Below are positions 49,101-61,120 of a stretch of DNA of 64,000 bases, piece after piece. The translations under genes were made by a program, and so were the position numbers. The DNA comes from Rhyacichthys aspro (Eukaryota > Chordata > Actinopteri > Gobiiformes > Rhyacichthyidae). Where the stretch lies: assembly GCA_036850595.1 (NCBI GenBank), contig CM072152.1:13980578-14044577 (forward strand), given 5' to 3'. The stretch's first letter is position 1; each line of letters opens with the position of its first letter. The notes beneath the pieces are model-generated. The model had not been told where the DNA came from. It worked only from the letters and a program-made list of their open reading frames with translations, and ran no database searches.

Positions 49101-52100
49101 CCTTCTGAGATTTTATGGTCTGGTTTAGTCCAGTTTAGCCTGGTTTTGTCTGGGATTCTCCAAATGTCTGAACAGAATCTGCCCATTCTGTCATTTAAAA
49201 CCGCCACACGCATCATGGAAAACTCACACTTTAACCAATGAAAACAACAAAGACAACAATAGTAGTGTGCAAACTATATACCTGCCCATATATACTGGCA
49301 TCACGGGGGCTGATGCAAATAAATAATGTAGCTCCAGTGTAGCCTTTCTGTGGCAGCTCCCTGTGTGCAGACATATTCAGCCGTGAAAGAGCGGCAGAGA
49401 CGTGAGAAGTTGTTATGAAGGCCGTCTGCCGCATCTAAAGGATTTGAGAGACTGATTTTTATTGATGATTAGTTGCTCTTTTATAAAAACTACATGTGTT
49501 ATCAGCCGGATTACCACCCTGTTTGTCTCTTTTTCCAGTAACACTTATGTTGAGCCTAAAGTGCCTATATCACATAAAGTAACAGCCACCTTTGGGACAA
49601 AGATGCTGACAGATGCTCGTGAATACTCGTTGTTGGGCTTTTTTTGGAGTGAAACTGACATAACTTCTGCTCTGGCTGTCCGCATTCCCGCTACATTCCT
49701 CCAATTCCCTTCAGATTCCTGCACAATGTGGCGGGAAATGTGCTGTGTGGTGTTTCACTGGCACAGACACAAGGTGAGAAGGCAAAGGGTCATATCATTT
49801 TTTAAATTCAGGAAAACAGTGAGTGTCAAAATGACTTTTGTGACTAAAAGATTCCTACAACTTCAAACTTTCTATTAACCACACATACAACTCTGTATGT
49901 GCAGTTATGCTCTTTGTCGCCATGTTCTTCTCATTACCACTTGAGGCAATCCAGCAGTAAAATGCACCACCACCACTGAGCCACTAAAGCCCTTAAAACC
50001 TTCTGTTTAATAAAGGCATGTCTCCAGGGATCATATACAAGTCTACACTACAAGCAGAACTTTGGCTAATACTGCTTGGCATAAAAACATTCCCATTTGA
50101 TAAAACTATTCCAGATGCCATGTTGACATTGTTAGAGTGACATCTCAATGTAGTATTTTCTAAATAATACACAATACAATTCTATTTCAAAAATACACTT
50201 CACACTTGAATATACATAAATGCAAAAGCATCAAACGTCAGAAGAAGACCCCTACGTTTTAAGAGTTGTTTTTTCTGAGTTGTTTTACTGACTGAGGATT
50301 CATAAGCCACTGGGTTTAATCCAATACATATGTTAGAAGTGAGTTCAAACAGCCACCTTTTGAAGCAGAAAGGGCCACTGCTGTGTGAAGAATGAACCAA
50401 ACCAATGCTGAATGCTATAACTCACAAAAAGAAAAGCCAAAAATAAGTTTTAAGAAGATTTTCCTAATTTCCTAGACCTAAAAGATATAGTCAAAGAACC
50501 ACCATTAACCACAGTATATCACATGCTCACTCCCGAATAAGGGTTGCTCCCATTGGTGTAAATCAATGTTAGCAAGAAAGTAATGACTACCGATAGAACA
50601 GAGAAAGTGTGCATTTCAGGGCTGGATATGTCTGTTTACTCAGAGAAACAGCACAAAAACATAAAGAGACTAAAGGGGAGCAAAGTGAAATGCAGAACAT
50701 TTTTTGCAGTGCATTTACACAGTGTTTAATGAGATAATAATACTAGAATAATGTCAGTACTAGAACTTTCTCTTCCTTTTCTTGGCAAGAACATGGTATA
50801 ACACCGGGTTGAACAACTTAAGCCTCAAACTCTCATGAGGTAACACACTAGTCCTCATGTTGAGAAAGCCTAAGTGAGCCAGACAGAACCTTCCCTGCAT
50901 CGAGAGGCTCATTGATATAAGTACGTCTGGACCAAAATGACTGAGATTTCGAAGGCAGTTGCCCTCCTTTGCCTTCATTTAGTGCTATTTTATTTTATGC
51001 AGCTATCCTCCATGTTCTGTCCAATGTACTTATTGTTCCAGGAACACAGTGAACAGGCCACTGACTGACTGTGTGCAAGAGTGTGTACACTATGCACTAA
51101 GTCTGACACTGAAACAGGAAGAGGAGATGGGTGGAGAGAGGAAAATGAGGGGCTTGGACTAACCTCACCTGCCCTTCACCTTCTGTTACAAAACTGGTGG
51201 TTTTAGGAGGCTGGGTATGACGACACAATAGTTGTGTACAGGAATAGAAATCCTTATGCCTGACAATATTACAAAACAGAGGTTTATACTATATTTCTGA
51301 TCAAACTGAGTGACCTAAAAGCTTTGAAACAAAGAGTGTCCTCCATTTGCTGCATCACGTGGTATCAGGTAAGTTATGTAAGCCACACCTCCACTGTTCC
51401 ACTGACTGTACTCTCAGTGCACTGCAAACTTATCCAACACTGTAAACAGTCCAGGATATTAGGATATATTTGGCATAATACGTAGCTCCACTGCTTGGTG
51501 CCACTCATCAACAGAGAGATTTCATGTTCCCCGACACACACATCCTATGGGTTCTCTTGTTGTACTCTTTGGAAACATACTCATACATAAAAAGTACACA
51601 AACATATTTGTCAAAGGGAAAGGTGAAATGAGTAAAATGAGTGAAAGTGTAGAATGACATGTCTGACACTGGTTTAAGGCTCTGGTGGGAAAAGGGCGAT
51701 AGTGGTCGTCCCAGCTGAGGTCACGTCCCCTGGCAGTGTTTTTATAAACTCCTGAGTCTTGGGGTAATCAAACAGAACACAGCGGCTGATAGCGGACCAC
51801 CGAGTCAAGCTCCTCTGATGACAAACTAGAAGTGACGCCGCTTCCTTCCTTTTGCCTTTAGCTCATAAAAGACGGACGTTCACTCCTTTTCCCTCTCCCG
51901 TATTCCCCATTCTTGTTTTAGTCACGCTTTACACACGCCGCTTACACCTTTCCTCTCTATCTTTTTTTTGCCCAATTTCTACAGCCAGCTAAAAAAACAA
52001 AACCTGGGTCTCTCAGCTGATGGTGGTGGTGTGACAGCTGGGTCTTGTTTTTCTTCCAATACCACTGACAGCTCTTAGGACATGACCCTTGATCCATTTC

Positions 52101-55100
52101 CAAGTATTTCTTATTTTCTTTTCGCATCCAGAGGTGGGCAGAGTGGACTAAAGCTGTGTTTAAGCCAAAAACACCCCATGACCATTACAAGAAAGAAGAG
52201 AATATTAAGCCCCTCTTTTAACTACAGTCATGATTTATTTCTCTTACACCTGCAATTTATCTGCAGTTAATCTCGGTTTCTTTCATGAAATCTGGTAAAG
52301 TCCCAGTGTAACCCCTCACTTCCCTTCATCCCACTCTGATCCTGTTTTCCACTGACACACTTCCTGTATTCAGGGTCAAGGCTGTACACATATTGTCTGA
52401 GTCACAAAAGTGTTTCATAACTTATACCTCACCGTTGTTTGAAGACGTCATACAATCGCAAATACTCCCAAGCGGACATATTTGTATTGTGACCTTTACG
52501 TATCTGAAATAGAGTCGAGCTACCGTGCTAAGTGTGCGCCCCTTATAAACTCCACCTAATGAACCGTTGTGAGCGTGCAGCAAACCAAATGGCAATAACA
52601 GATCCACTTCAGAGGCCGTGTGTGTTGCTAGTTCAGACCTGCCCTCGGTTTAATTAGAACTGCGAGGCGAAGCCAAGTGACGTGTGGTCAGAGGCACACC
52701 AATCAAATGCTGGCAGGGCCCCGTGGGCACTAGCACACTTCAAGGCATGCATGTCCACACACACATGTTAACAGATGGGAATTGTGTTGAAAAAAAAAAA
52801 GACTTCTTTGAGAGACCAAGAGGAGATAACGTTCAAACTAACCAAACTTAATGAAGCAACATGCCTGAACACACAGAGCACAGAAGAAAAGAGGAAGGAG
52901 TGCCTACAAACCACAGACGAGAAGCTTTTGATCCCAGGCTCTAAACAAGACTCATTTACTTTGTTTAATCCATCACTGACTTCTCTAGTCTTTTGTATTT
53001 GTATTTCACATTTGACTTGCCAGAGATCAAACAGGGAACTCTGAGGGTTGAACTCACTACTACACTTTTCCATTTGTCACTAGAACATAGTAAAATGAAT
53101 GCATATGACCTCAATAATAAAGTAGAGAGTAAAGAAAGCAAAAAAGTCTCTGGAATCAAGCATATCTCTGCTTCCATATAACACAAATCTGTACAGATCA
53201 CAAAAAAAAAAAAATGTCAAAATGAGTCTTAATGTCTGAACCTAACCACCTTTGGAGTCAAATGTAAATTCTAATCTTAATACTATATTACACAAAATCA
53301 AACTTCAGAGATGTATTTCTGTGTTGTAAACATTGCGATATATTGTACCATAATTATAGCAACAAATTCTTTGAGAAACCGTTAAAAGACAGGGGATAAT
53401 ACTTCATTTAATCCAGTTTAAGAATGGATGCCCTCAACAGATGCCTCCAGGCTGTAGATTTACCCAAATCTATATTTAAGTAACTCATTAAAGTGCTTTT
53501 GTTTCAAAGGAAAATGAGGTCAGAGAAAATGAAGCTACTCACTGTGCGTGCATATGTTTGTGTGTGTGTAATTCAGGCACTGAAATGAGTACATACACAA
53601 TCATATACACTGCAGTGTTCCCTTATGCTGGGGCGTTTAAGTGTCTCAGTAATTATCTAAACAGGAGGCCTGATGCTATCGCTGCCCTCCAGAACAACAT
53701 CAGGGGAAGGAGATAAGACCTGGCACTGTGAATGTCGTCAGGCCAGAACTGCAGGGCAGATTATCTGGTAGGCCAAGGGCTCAGACACTACAATCAAAGG
53801 TGGCTGTCATTAATTTTCAGTCAAAAGATGCTCTGTGGTGCATTCACCATTTTTTAGCTGTAATAACAGATAAAAACTGACAATAAACACAAGGAGATCA
53901 TATTATTTTGTTAGTTGTAGGATGTCTGTCAGGAGTTTTACATATTTTTTCACATTGCAGACAAAAGGTTCACTTACATTTTTTGTTGCAGTACCACAAG
54001 CAGCCACTGGTTGAGTTTTCATCTAGGTCCATGATTCAGTCACACAGACTTGCTCTTGTTTTCCAATCAAATAAACATACACTATATCCTAGAAATAAGG
54101 TGAAGGCTAAAGTCCAACTATTGTAAAATGAAGTCTACTAAAGGCTATCAAATCCCCAGTGACCAGGTTAACATTTACATCTTTCACACACACTATTTTT
54201 TATCTTGGTCTTGTGCATTGTTTCCGTATCAGAAATTAGCCAAACTTCAGAGAGAGGAACAAACAGTCCTTGAGTCAGATAAGTTCCATGAAAATGCTGT
54301 ACTTTACAAGGCTGTCTGCTGGCTTTTGTAATCAAGAGGAAGGTTTGTGGAAGATATGATGCAAAAAAGTCGTTTGTATATCAGGGATTCCCTTGTGTTA
54401 ACGTAAATGGTTCGTGGCAAATCTAAAACTATTAAATTTTTCTGTATAATGAGTGTGTTTGCCTAGCTAAGCAAGCTAAATTCACCAAACAAATATGAGG
54501 ATGTGCTCAATGATAACATTTATGTTCACTTCCTGAGGTTACAAAGACATGATTTATCAACTCCCCCACAACATGGACAGATACATCCTTTAATGTTGTG
54601 TCAAACTTTGAAGAGATTAGATCTGCCTTCTACAACATTAAAATGAAACATCGTTTTCAGATTGGGTTAATATGGCTACAGAAAAACAAAGCAAACAACG
54701 TAGATGAGGTTCCTAGGAAAGGAAGGAAAACGATAGAAAACCAAGAGAACTGATGATAGCATTAAATAAGTGGGTTTTTACAAAGGTGTCTGTCAAATAA
54801 AAGCACTATTCAAATAAAAAAATGGAAAGTCTTTTGTCAGAAGCTACCTACACTGAGCTAAATACTTGGGGAAATAAGCCCCAGTGACATATGGAGCAGA
54901 GCATCCAGTGATAGAGGGGCCTTGGATGCTTTCGGAAAAGAAGGTGGATGCTAAAAGTGCTGCACTGACACAGATACAGAAATAGTTGTTAAAAGCTGCC
55001 TAAGAGGATGAAGAGAAGGAGCTGAGTTTAACGGTGTACGTATGCATGGACCAGCTGCCAGGCCCGAAGAAGCATCTCTGGACTGAGCGGCGCCAGGGAG

Positions 55101-58100
55101 TAGCAGCCATGTATAGGAGCAGGGCCAAGTTTTCCCATGTAGTGAGGCAAAAGTCTCCTTTATGGGCCCTATTTATGACTTATGAAAATAACAGCCCTGT
55201 GATTGATGATTCGTAATTCTGGACCAGCCCCCTTTGGGCTCAAGACATGGGACAGCTGTCCTGGGTGCCAAGCATCCCATTCACCCCCCACCTCCACCTC
55301 CACACAGGCACCAGCCTCCGACAAGTGGATTATTAATACACTGTCTACCGTCCGGTATCCATGAGGAGTCTTAACATGTGCGGGCTAAAAGTCCAGGCAT
55401 TTTTCTACTTTGTGTGATTACATTTATTTTATTCAAAAGAGACCAAAAAACAACTTTTAAAGACTGGACTTCTTTAATTTATAAATATGAATGAAAAAAG
55501 AAAATCATCTTTTTAATTTGTTTGCTATGCATTTTGGGTACTTTTACATTTGACTGGTATATGGCTTAAGATAGCATCCCATAATAAAGGAAACACTGGG
55601 CAGCTATGTTAGCTCTCTGAGACTCATATTACCTGAGCCTCAGAAACAGAAAGGGGGGAAGTGTGAGGGTGAGTTAAAGCAATGATGACATGTTTGGCCC
55701 ACATGACCTCAGCATGGCAGTGCTGACATTAATTTGGGTGCTTCTCGTCAGTTTTGCCCAGATATAACACGACTCTTCACAATATATAAAAATAACCCAA
55801 CTCTTAAGATAAACACAAACTTATATCTATACTAGATGCCCATTAAAACAACACAACTCTAAACAGAACATTGAGCTATTAACCAATGGTTACAGAGATT
55901 AATGGACAAGACTAGGCCATTAGTCAAAATAAGAGTTGGCCTTGGGATGTTATGGTCTCTATGTGAAAATGTTTCTTCTTCTTTTATATATGATCTACAA
56001 TGTCTTCCAATAGTGCTAGCAAATGCTTCGGCTGCATTTAAGTGCTCTTCTGTCAAGTCAGATTTAACAGCTCTCTTTTTAATCAAGACTGTCTCCTAAA
56101 GGCTAAACGTCATATCCATGTTAATAAATAGCTTTTCTAAGTCCAGGTAACAGTTTGTTTTTTTGTTTTTTTAAAATCCCATATTATAAAACTGTGCCAG
56201 GTGGCTGGTGTTATATTTTTTTCTCTTGAGCAAGCATTTGAGCTCATTTTTTAACTTAAAAAAACATTTCCCCACTCAGATATCTGTATCCTACTGTGTA
56301 AGATTTGTCAACATCTAAAATAACATCCACTGAACTTCCCTGAATGAGTGACAAAATACTACAGAAGAAAACAAAGAATCATTACATTTTTTATACAAAT
56401 GCAAAATTAGTTGGACATTATGGTATACTGATTTGAAATTGGAACCGAGAAAATCCCAATACATTTATACTTGTGCATAAAAGTAGCTTGGGATATGCAC
56501 AAACACATTTATGAATGGGAATACATTTTACAAATTAGGGCTAGCAGGTTAGGAGGGTTAGCAAACAGGGTTATAAGTCAAGCTATTGACTGACATGAAG
56601 CTTCTGAATTTAGCGACTGGAGAGCTAGGGAGATTTCCACTGTCTATGTATAGTATTGTGAAAGCTCTAAAATGAGAGAGATACTATGTAAAGACAGGAA
56701 GGACAGGAGGTGTGATGTGTCTGTGCATAGCTCGCATAGAAGAGCAGCAAACATTTATAATTAGCAGTGAAACAGACGCATAGCTAACATATATACAGGA
56801 CGGAAATACAGACGTGGGCTGCTCTGATGCTAACTGACACTACTGCATACTGCACATCAAAGTGAGGCCGTCAAATTTCTTAAAAAAATGCATGATATTG
56901 TCCAAAATAATTAATACTGTATGTCTTAAGTAAAAGTGGTTGTAACTCTTTACATCTAACTGTGTGTGAGACTTTTTTAATGACGGAGAAACAATTTCAC
57001 CTTAAAGCTTAAAATACATAGTGGTAAATGGCAACGGAAATTAAAGACCAGTCAGGGACACAATGTTATTTGTACTCAATTTAAAAAGATTAAATGTACT
57101 TTTCTGAGATGGCTTTTCGTCTGAATCTTTTTTGCCTCACAGGAGGTTGTGTGGTGCACTAATGAAAAGGCAGGCCTAATATGTTTTCCCCAGTCCATCT
57201 GGTAATAATTGTAGCATGTAGCAACTGTAGCTGTGTTTGGATAAAGCTCTGACATACATGGGGCCCTCTGACGCTCGCAGCTTGTGACTGAGAGGAGAGA
57301 CTCTAGTGCTCTACTGTGAATTGTATGTGTGTGCGCTTGCTCGTGCGCCTATGTTTTCCAGGCTGCTGGGTGATGGGCCAGCACAACTAAATCAACTTTA
57401 TTGTAAGCACAGTGTTTTACGTAGAGGAGCGCAGATGAACTTGGACGAGGCGTGGGTGGCTGGCCTGTTTTTGCTCCTTCGGGGCACAAGTATGACTCAA
57501 GGTGATGATTAGTGGCAAGCGACGGTGCACTGGCTCTTATCAAACTGCAAAACACATCTGGAGGAAAACAGGTGTGGAGACTCTGCTCAACAATGCCTCT
57601 GTGTGTTGGATTGAGGCCAAAAGAGAAACCAAGCCAAGACTTGTCATTTTATCTTCAAAAACAGACCTGTAGAGGCGGACATAATTAATCCAAGTATTAC
57701 AGTATGTGTGACTACATCTTATTTTGAAGTGACTTAACATGTCTAAATAATAGGTTAAAAACAAAATGGCTTTTACGTAAATTGAAGGCCACAAAGCTTG
57801 AAATGTTTTGGAATTGTTGTGAAAGTTCCCATGTTATTAAATATGGACTGGAACAATTTCATAGTGATTTCATATGAACTGTGACAGTCAAACGATAATA
57901 AATACGTTTCACTCTCCACAGCGATGTTGCATAACTAAGCCCTGTAACTTGCAATCCAGTCTTAAATCCTCTGAGGCCAAATCATCATCATGTGAGTGTC
58001 TGTTGTTTGGAAATTCATCTTGGAAAAAATCAGTTTGGTTTAGTATATTCAAATGAGGCATTAGGGGTTTAAGTCACAGGACTGAACTGGCAAAGGGATC

Positions 58101-61100
58101 AAGTGTGACAAGTGACACAATCCTCTTCCAGTGCGGCGCTGTCTTGTGACTTACTGGCATCACTGATGCTAGTAGGTGGGAAGGGAGTGGGACGTGAACT
58201 TTGGAGAAAGACCCTTTGTGCTGAATGAGGGGTCATACATCCTCTCACTTGTCATGTACTGAAACACACATAAACTCTTAGTGGAGCTGCTCTTGACTTA
58301 AATTGATTATTAAATATTATATATTATATAATACTGGCTATGACTTTAAACTCAAATCCCTTCCTGGACAATCCAACTGAAGAACAGCATATGCAATAAT
58401 CAGTTCTCTCTTGCATAATACAGATTAGACTGATCCGTGTAATGTTATTGTATAGAACATGTCATAGAACTGGATCCACTAAAACAATGCATAAACAGTG
58501 GGTGGGCTTCAGAGGCACAGCATCCTGTACAGACACTCATTTCCCCTCAAGCGTTCGGACTGTTTGGACAGGCCATTTGTAACACATGCATATATTTCAC
58601 ACACAATATACTGCCCTTTTTATGTCACACTAACACACATTATTATTAGGACATACAGTACTTATGAGTAAAACTCTAATAACACATTGATCTACACTGA
58701 AGTACTTCACTGCTCCCTTGCAAAAAGATAGTAACAAAATAGTGGCATAGTAGCACAAAGTCACGTATGTTATGTATGGTATATGTATTTTAAGTCTAGT
58801 TTTACATGCACTAAGTCAGTAATTAAAATGACGAACTGACTTTTGTCTTTACATGTGTGTTATAACTAAATGTTCTATTGATTCACATGGTACAACCCAC
58901 TAATATAAATATTTTACTTTACTGTTGGCTTAGCAGTGGAACATGAGGGCATCACTAAGTGCCTATAATAATGGGGTGGTTAAACATTTCAGAAATGTTC
59001 TGCTGTAGTGCTACCTACATGTGAGGCACTGGACAAAAAAACATTTAATGTACAACCCCAATGATTTTAGATCTGGGCTTCAAAAACACGCAAGTATCAT
59101 ACAATTCTTAGACATCTAACCACAATCTTATCCGGACACATTCTCACTCTTATTTAAAATCTTAACAAATACTGTATAACCTCACAAAAACCTTCAATAT
59201 TCATGCACACAGACACACACACAAACTTTGAAGGATCCTAAACTTTTAGCGAACTTGGACTCCCCCCAAACCACATAAAAAGTAGTTCTCAGGTTACAAA
59301 TGTGCCCAGAATAGGCCCTAAGTTAAATATTGCTTTCTAACTGGTGACGTAGATTATAGTTTAGTTTTGCATGCTCACACATGAGAAGTGCTTTTGTCTT
59401 TCTGGAAAGAAGTTACATCTCATCATATGAACATATTCAAGTCAACTTTATTTTAATACTGACTTGCTTAAACAGAAGTTAATTATTCCCCCATGCTGTA
59501 TAACTGTCCTGTATGTGTGCCTAATGTAACGCATAAGGTCTCTTTAGCCTTTCATCCAGAATCAGCCAATACTTATGTAAATACAGGTCAGGACTCAAAT
59601 TTGCCACAGACCGTTTTCTAGTGGTTTCCCACATAAAATAAAAAGAGTTATAATATACTGCCACAGGAACGAATCAAACCTTTCTGTAATAGAAAAAAGA
59701 GGGACATCCCCCGAGCGCAGTCTTTTTCAGAATAGCTAATCTGTGTACAGGAAACAGACGCTAGGACTTCTGGCGCTAGTGGGCTAAGCAATCAAAACAA
59801 TCTCTCCATCTTCTGATTGAAGAGAAGTGGACCTATGCCAGACTCTTCAACACACTCCATCAAAAAGGAGAAAAGTAGATAGAAAAGGGGAGAAGAAATG
59901 AGTGAATAACTGATATTCAAAGGAAAATAGGGTGCCAGTTGTTTCTTACAAACTTTCTTTCACCATTTTTGCTGTTCTCCTATCCTCCATCCCTGTGTCC
60001 TGAGTAGGAGAAAGTACGTGGGATTTTCCCACAGGTCGGAGAGACCAGACCCAACCCCCACCAGCCACCCACCCACACACACTTATTCTGTCATGTCAGA
60101 AGGGAGTCATGATGAAAACCACCCATATTCCACCAATAACTTTTCGGGATGTTTGCTCAACTTTATTGTTCCATAGACTCCAACTGTGTGTGTTTCTATG
60201 GCAATGAAATAAAACCCCAACACAGAAAGTTGTCAGTATGTTCAAAATCAAAATCCAAACTAAAAAGAACCAAGTGTATTACACTGTAGAAACTATGAAA
60301 GCAAGTGTTTTTCCCATGAAACTTTAAATTATTTGTGAATATGGATTATGAGGCTAAAAACGTTTTTTTTTTTCTGATTAGAGGTTATGCTGAAAAAAAT
60401 GTTGCAAATAAGACCCTCACAGCTAATGAAAAGACATAAGCTGCTTCTTTCACCACTGTAGATTAAAACAGAATCACTCTTTTCTTTTATAAAAGTACTT
60501 AAAGAGAATGTAATTACATTATGAAAGAGTATCGCTGCCCCTGAATAAGATGAAATATAATATTTTCGCTCAAATAAACAAATGGTAAATTAACATGGTT
60601 CAAGAGGACCTTGGTCTATCTTGTGACAACTGTCCTTCTTTGTCCATCAAGGTTTTTCCATAAATGAAGCCTCGCACAAGAAATACAGAGTATCTAAAGC
60701 TTTTTGAGTGCCTGCGCTGTGCACACCTTGCATGTCATGTTCTGTTCTGCCCTTTTGTAAACAAATCCATGAACTGCGTTCTTCATCTCAGAAAGCCAGT
60801 CTACCAATTCGTCACATTTTCTGAACACCTTGACCTGAAACGAGCCATTCTGCGCTCTCATTCCAGGGCAAATCTTGCATGCCGACTTCAATTTCCCTTC
60901 CATTTGCCCATTGTTAGATATCAAGTGTGCTCTTAACTTCACTCTGCCCTCTGTATTTTGTAGTGCAGCTGTTTGGTCAAAGGGGGCTGGTGTTTACCTC
61001 TGCTGCTTGCGTTTCCTGGTGCAACAACGTCAGCCCCGTGAGGTCTTCCAGGAACGAGTGGGAGGAATTAAAAACCTTGGACAGGAACTGGAAGCCTTCT

Positions 61101-61120
61101 CTCTCATAGTGATCCAAGAC
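46149..61120 (-). CDS. atg7: Autophagy E1-like enzyme ATG7, last two coding exons (partial gene)
   Basis: ATG7 activates ATG12 and the ATG8/LC3 proteins by adenylation and thioester formation and hands them to ATG10 and ATG3 in the cytosol. Only the C-terminal 51 residues lie here, in exons 60998-61120 and 46149-46181. They read VLDHYEREGFQFLSKVFNSS, then HSFLEDLTGLTLLHQETQAAE, then IWDMSDDESI and the stop, matching the vertebrate ATG7 C-terminus almost residue for residue. This tail follows the catalytic adenylation domain; in yeast the extreme C-terminus is needed to recruit Atg8 before transfer. Both junctions are phase 0. The catalytic Cys, the nucleotide-binding loop and the N-terminal domain are encoded right of the window. 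Confidence 0.96.
46182..60997 (-). other. atg7: atg7 final intron
   Basis: A 14,816-bp intron, the longest complete non-coding stretch in the window. I find no nested gene, RNA gene or intact transposon. It contains a degenerate local repeat (49058-49157) and scattered poly-A/T runs. Its open frames have no recognisable family. Confidence 0.75.
49058..49157. repeat. Degenerate local repeat
   Basis: The 20-mer GCCTGGTYYTGTCTGGGATT occurs at 49058-49077 and 49138-49157, with related TCTGGTTTAGTCCAG sequence between. It looks like a decayed minisatellite. Confidence 0.7.
60998..61120 (-). CDS. atg7: atg7 penultimate coding exon
   Basis: A 123-bp exon (41 codons, phase 0 both ends) with acceptor TTGTGTTTAG and donor GAG|GTAAAC. 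It codes the conserved YEREGFQFLSKVFNSSHSFL and EDLTGLTLLHQETQAAE blocks. Skipping it would delete 41 residues in frame. Confidence 0.96.

Noticed and set aside
53613..53640. hAT-like terminus (CAGTGTTCCC...)
   Set aside because: No matching inverted terminus, target duplication or transposase remnant was seen nearby.
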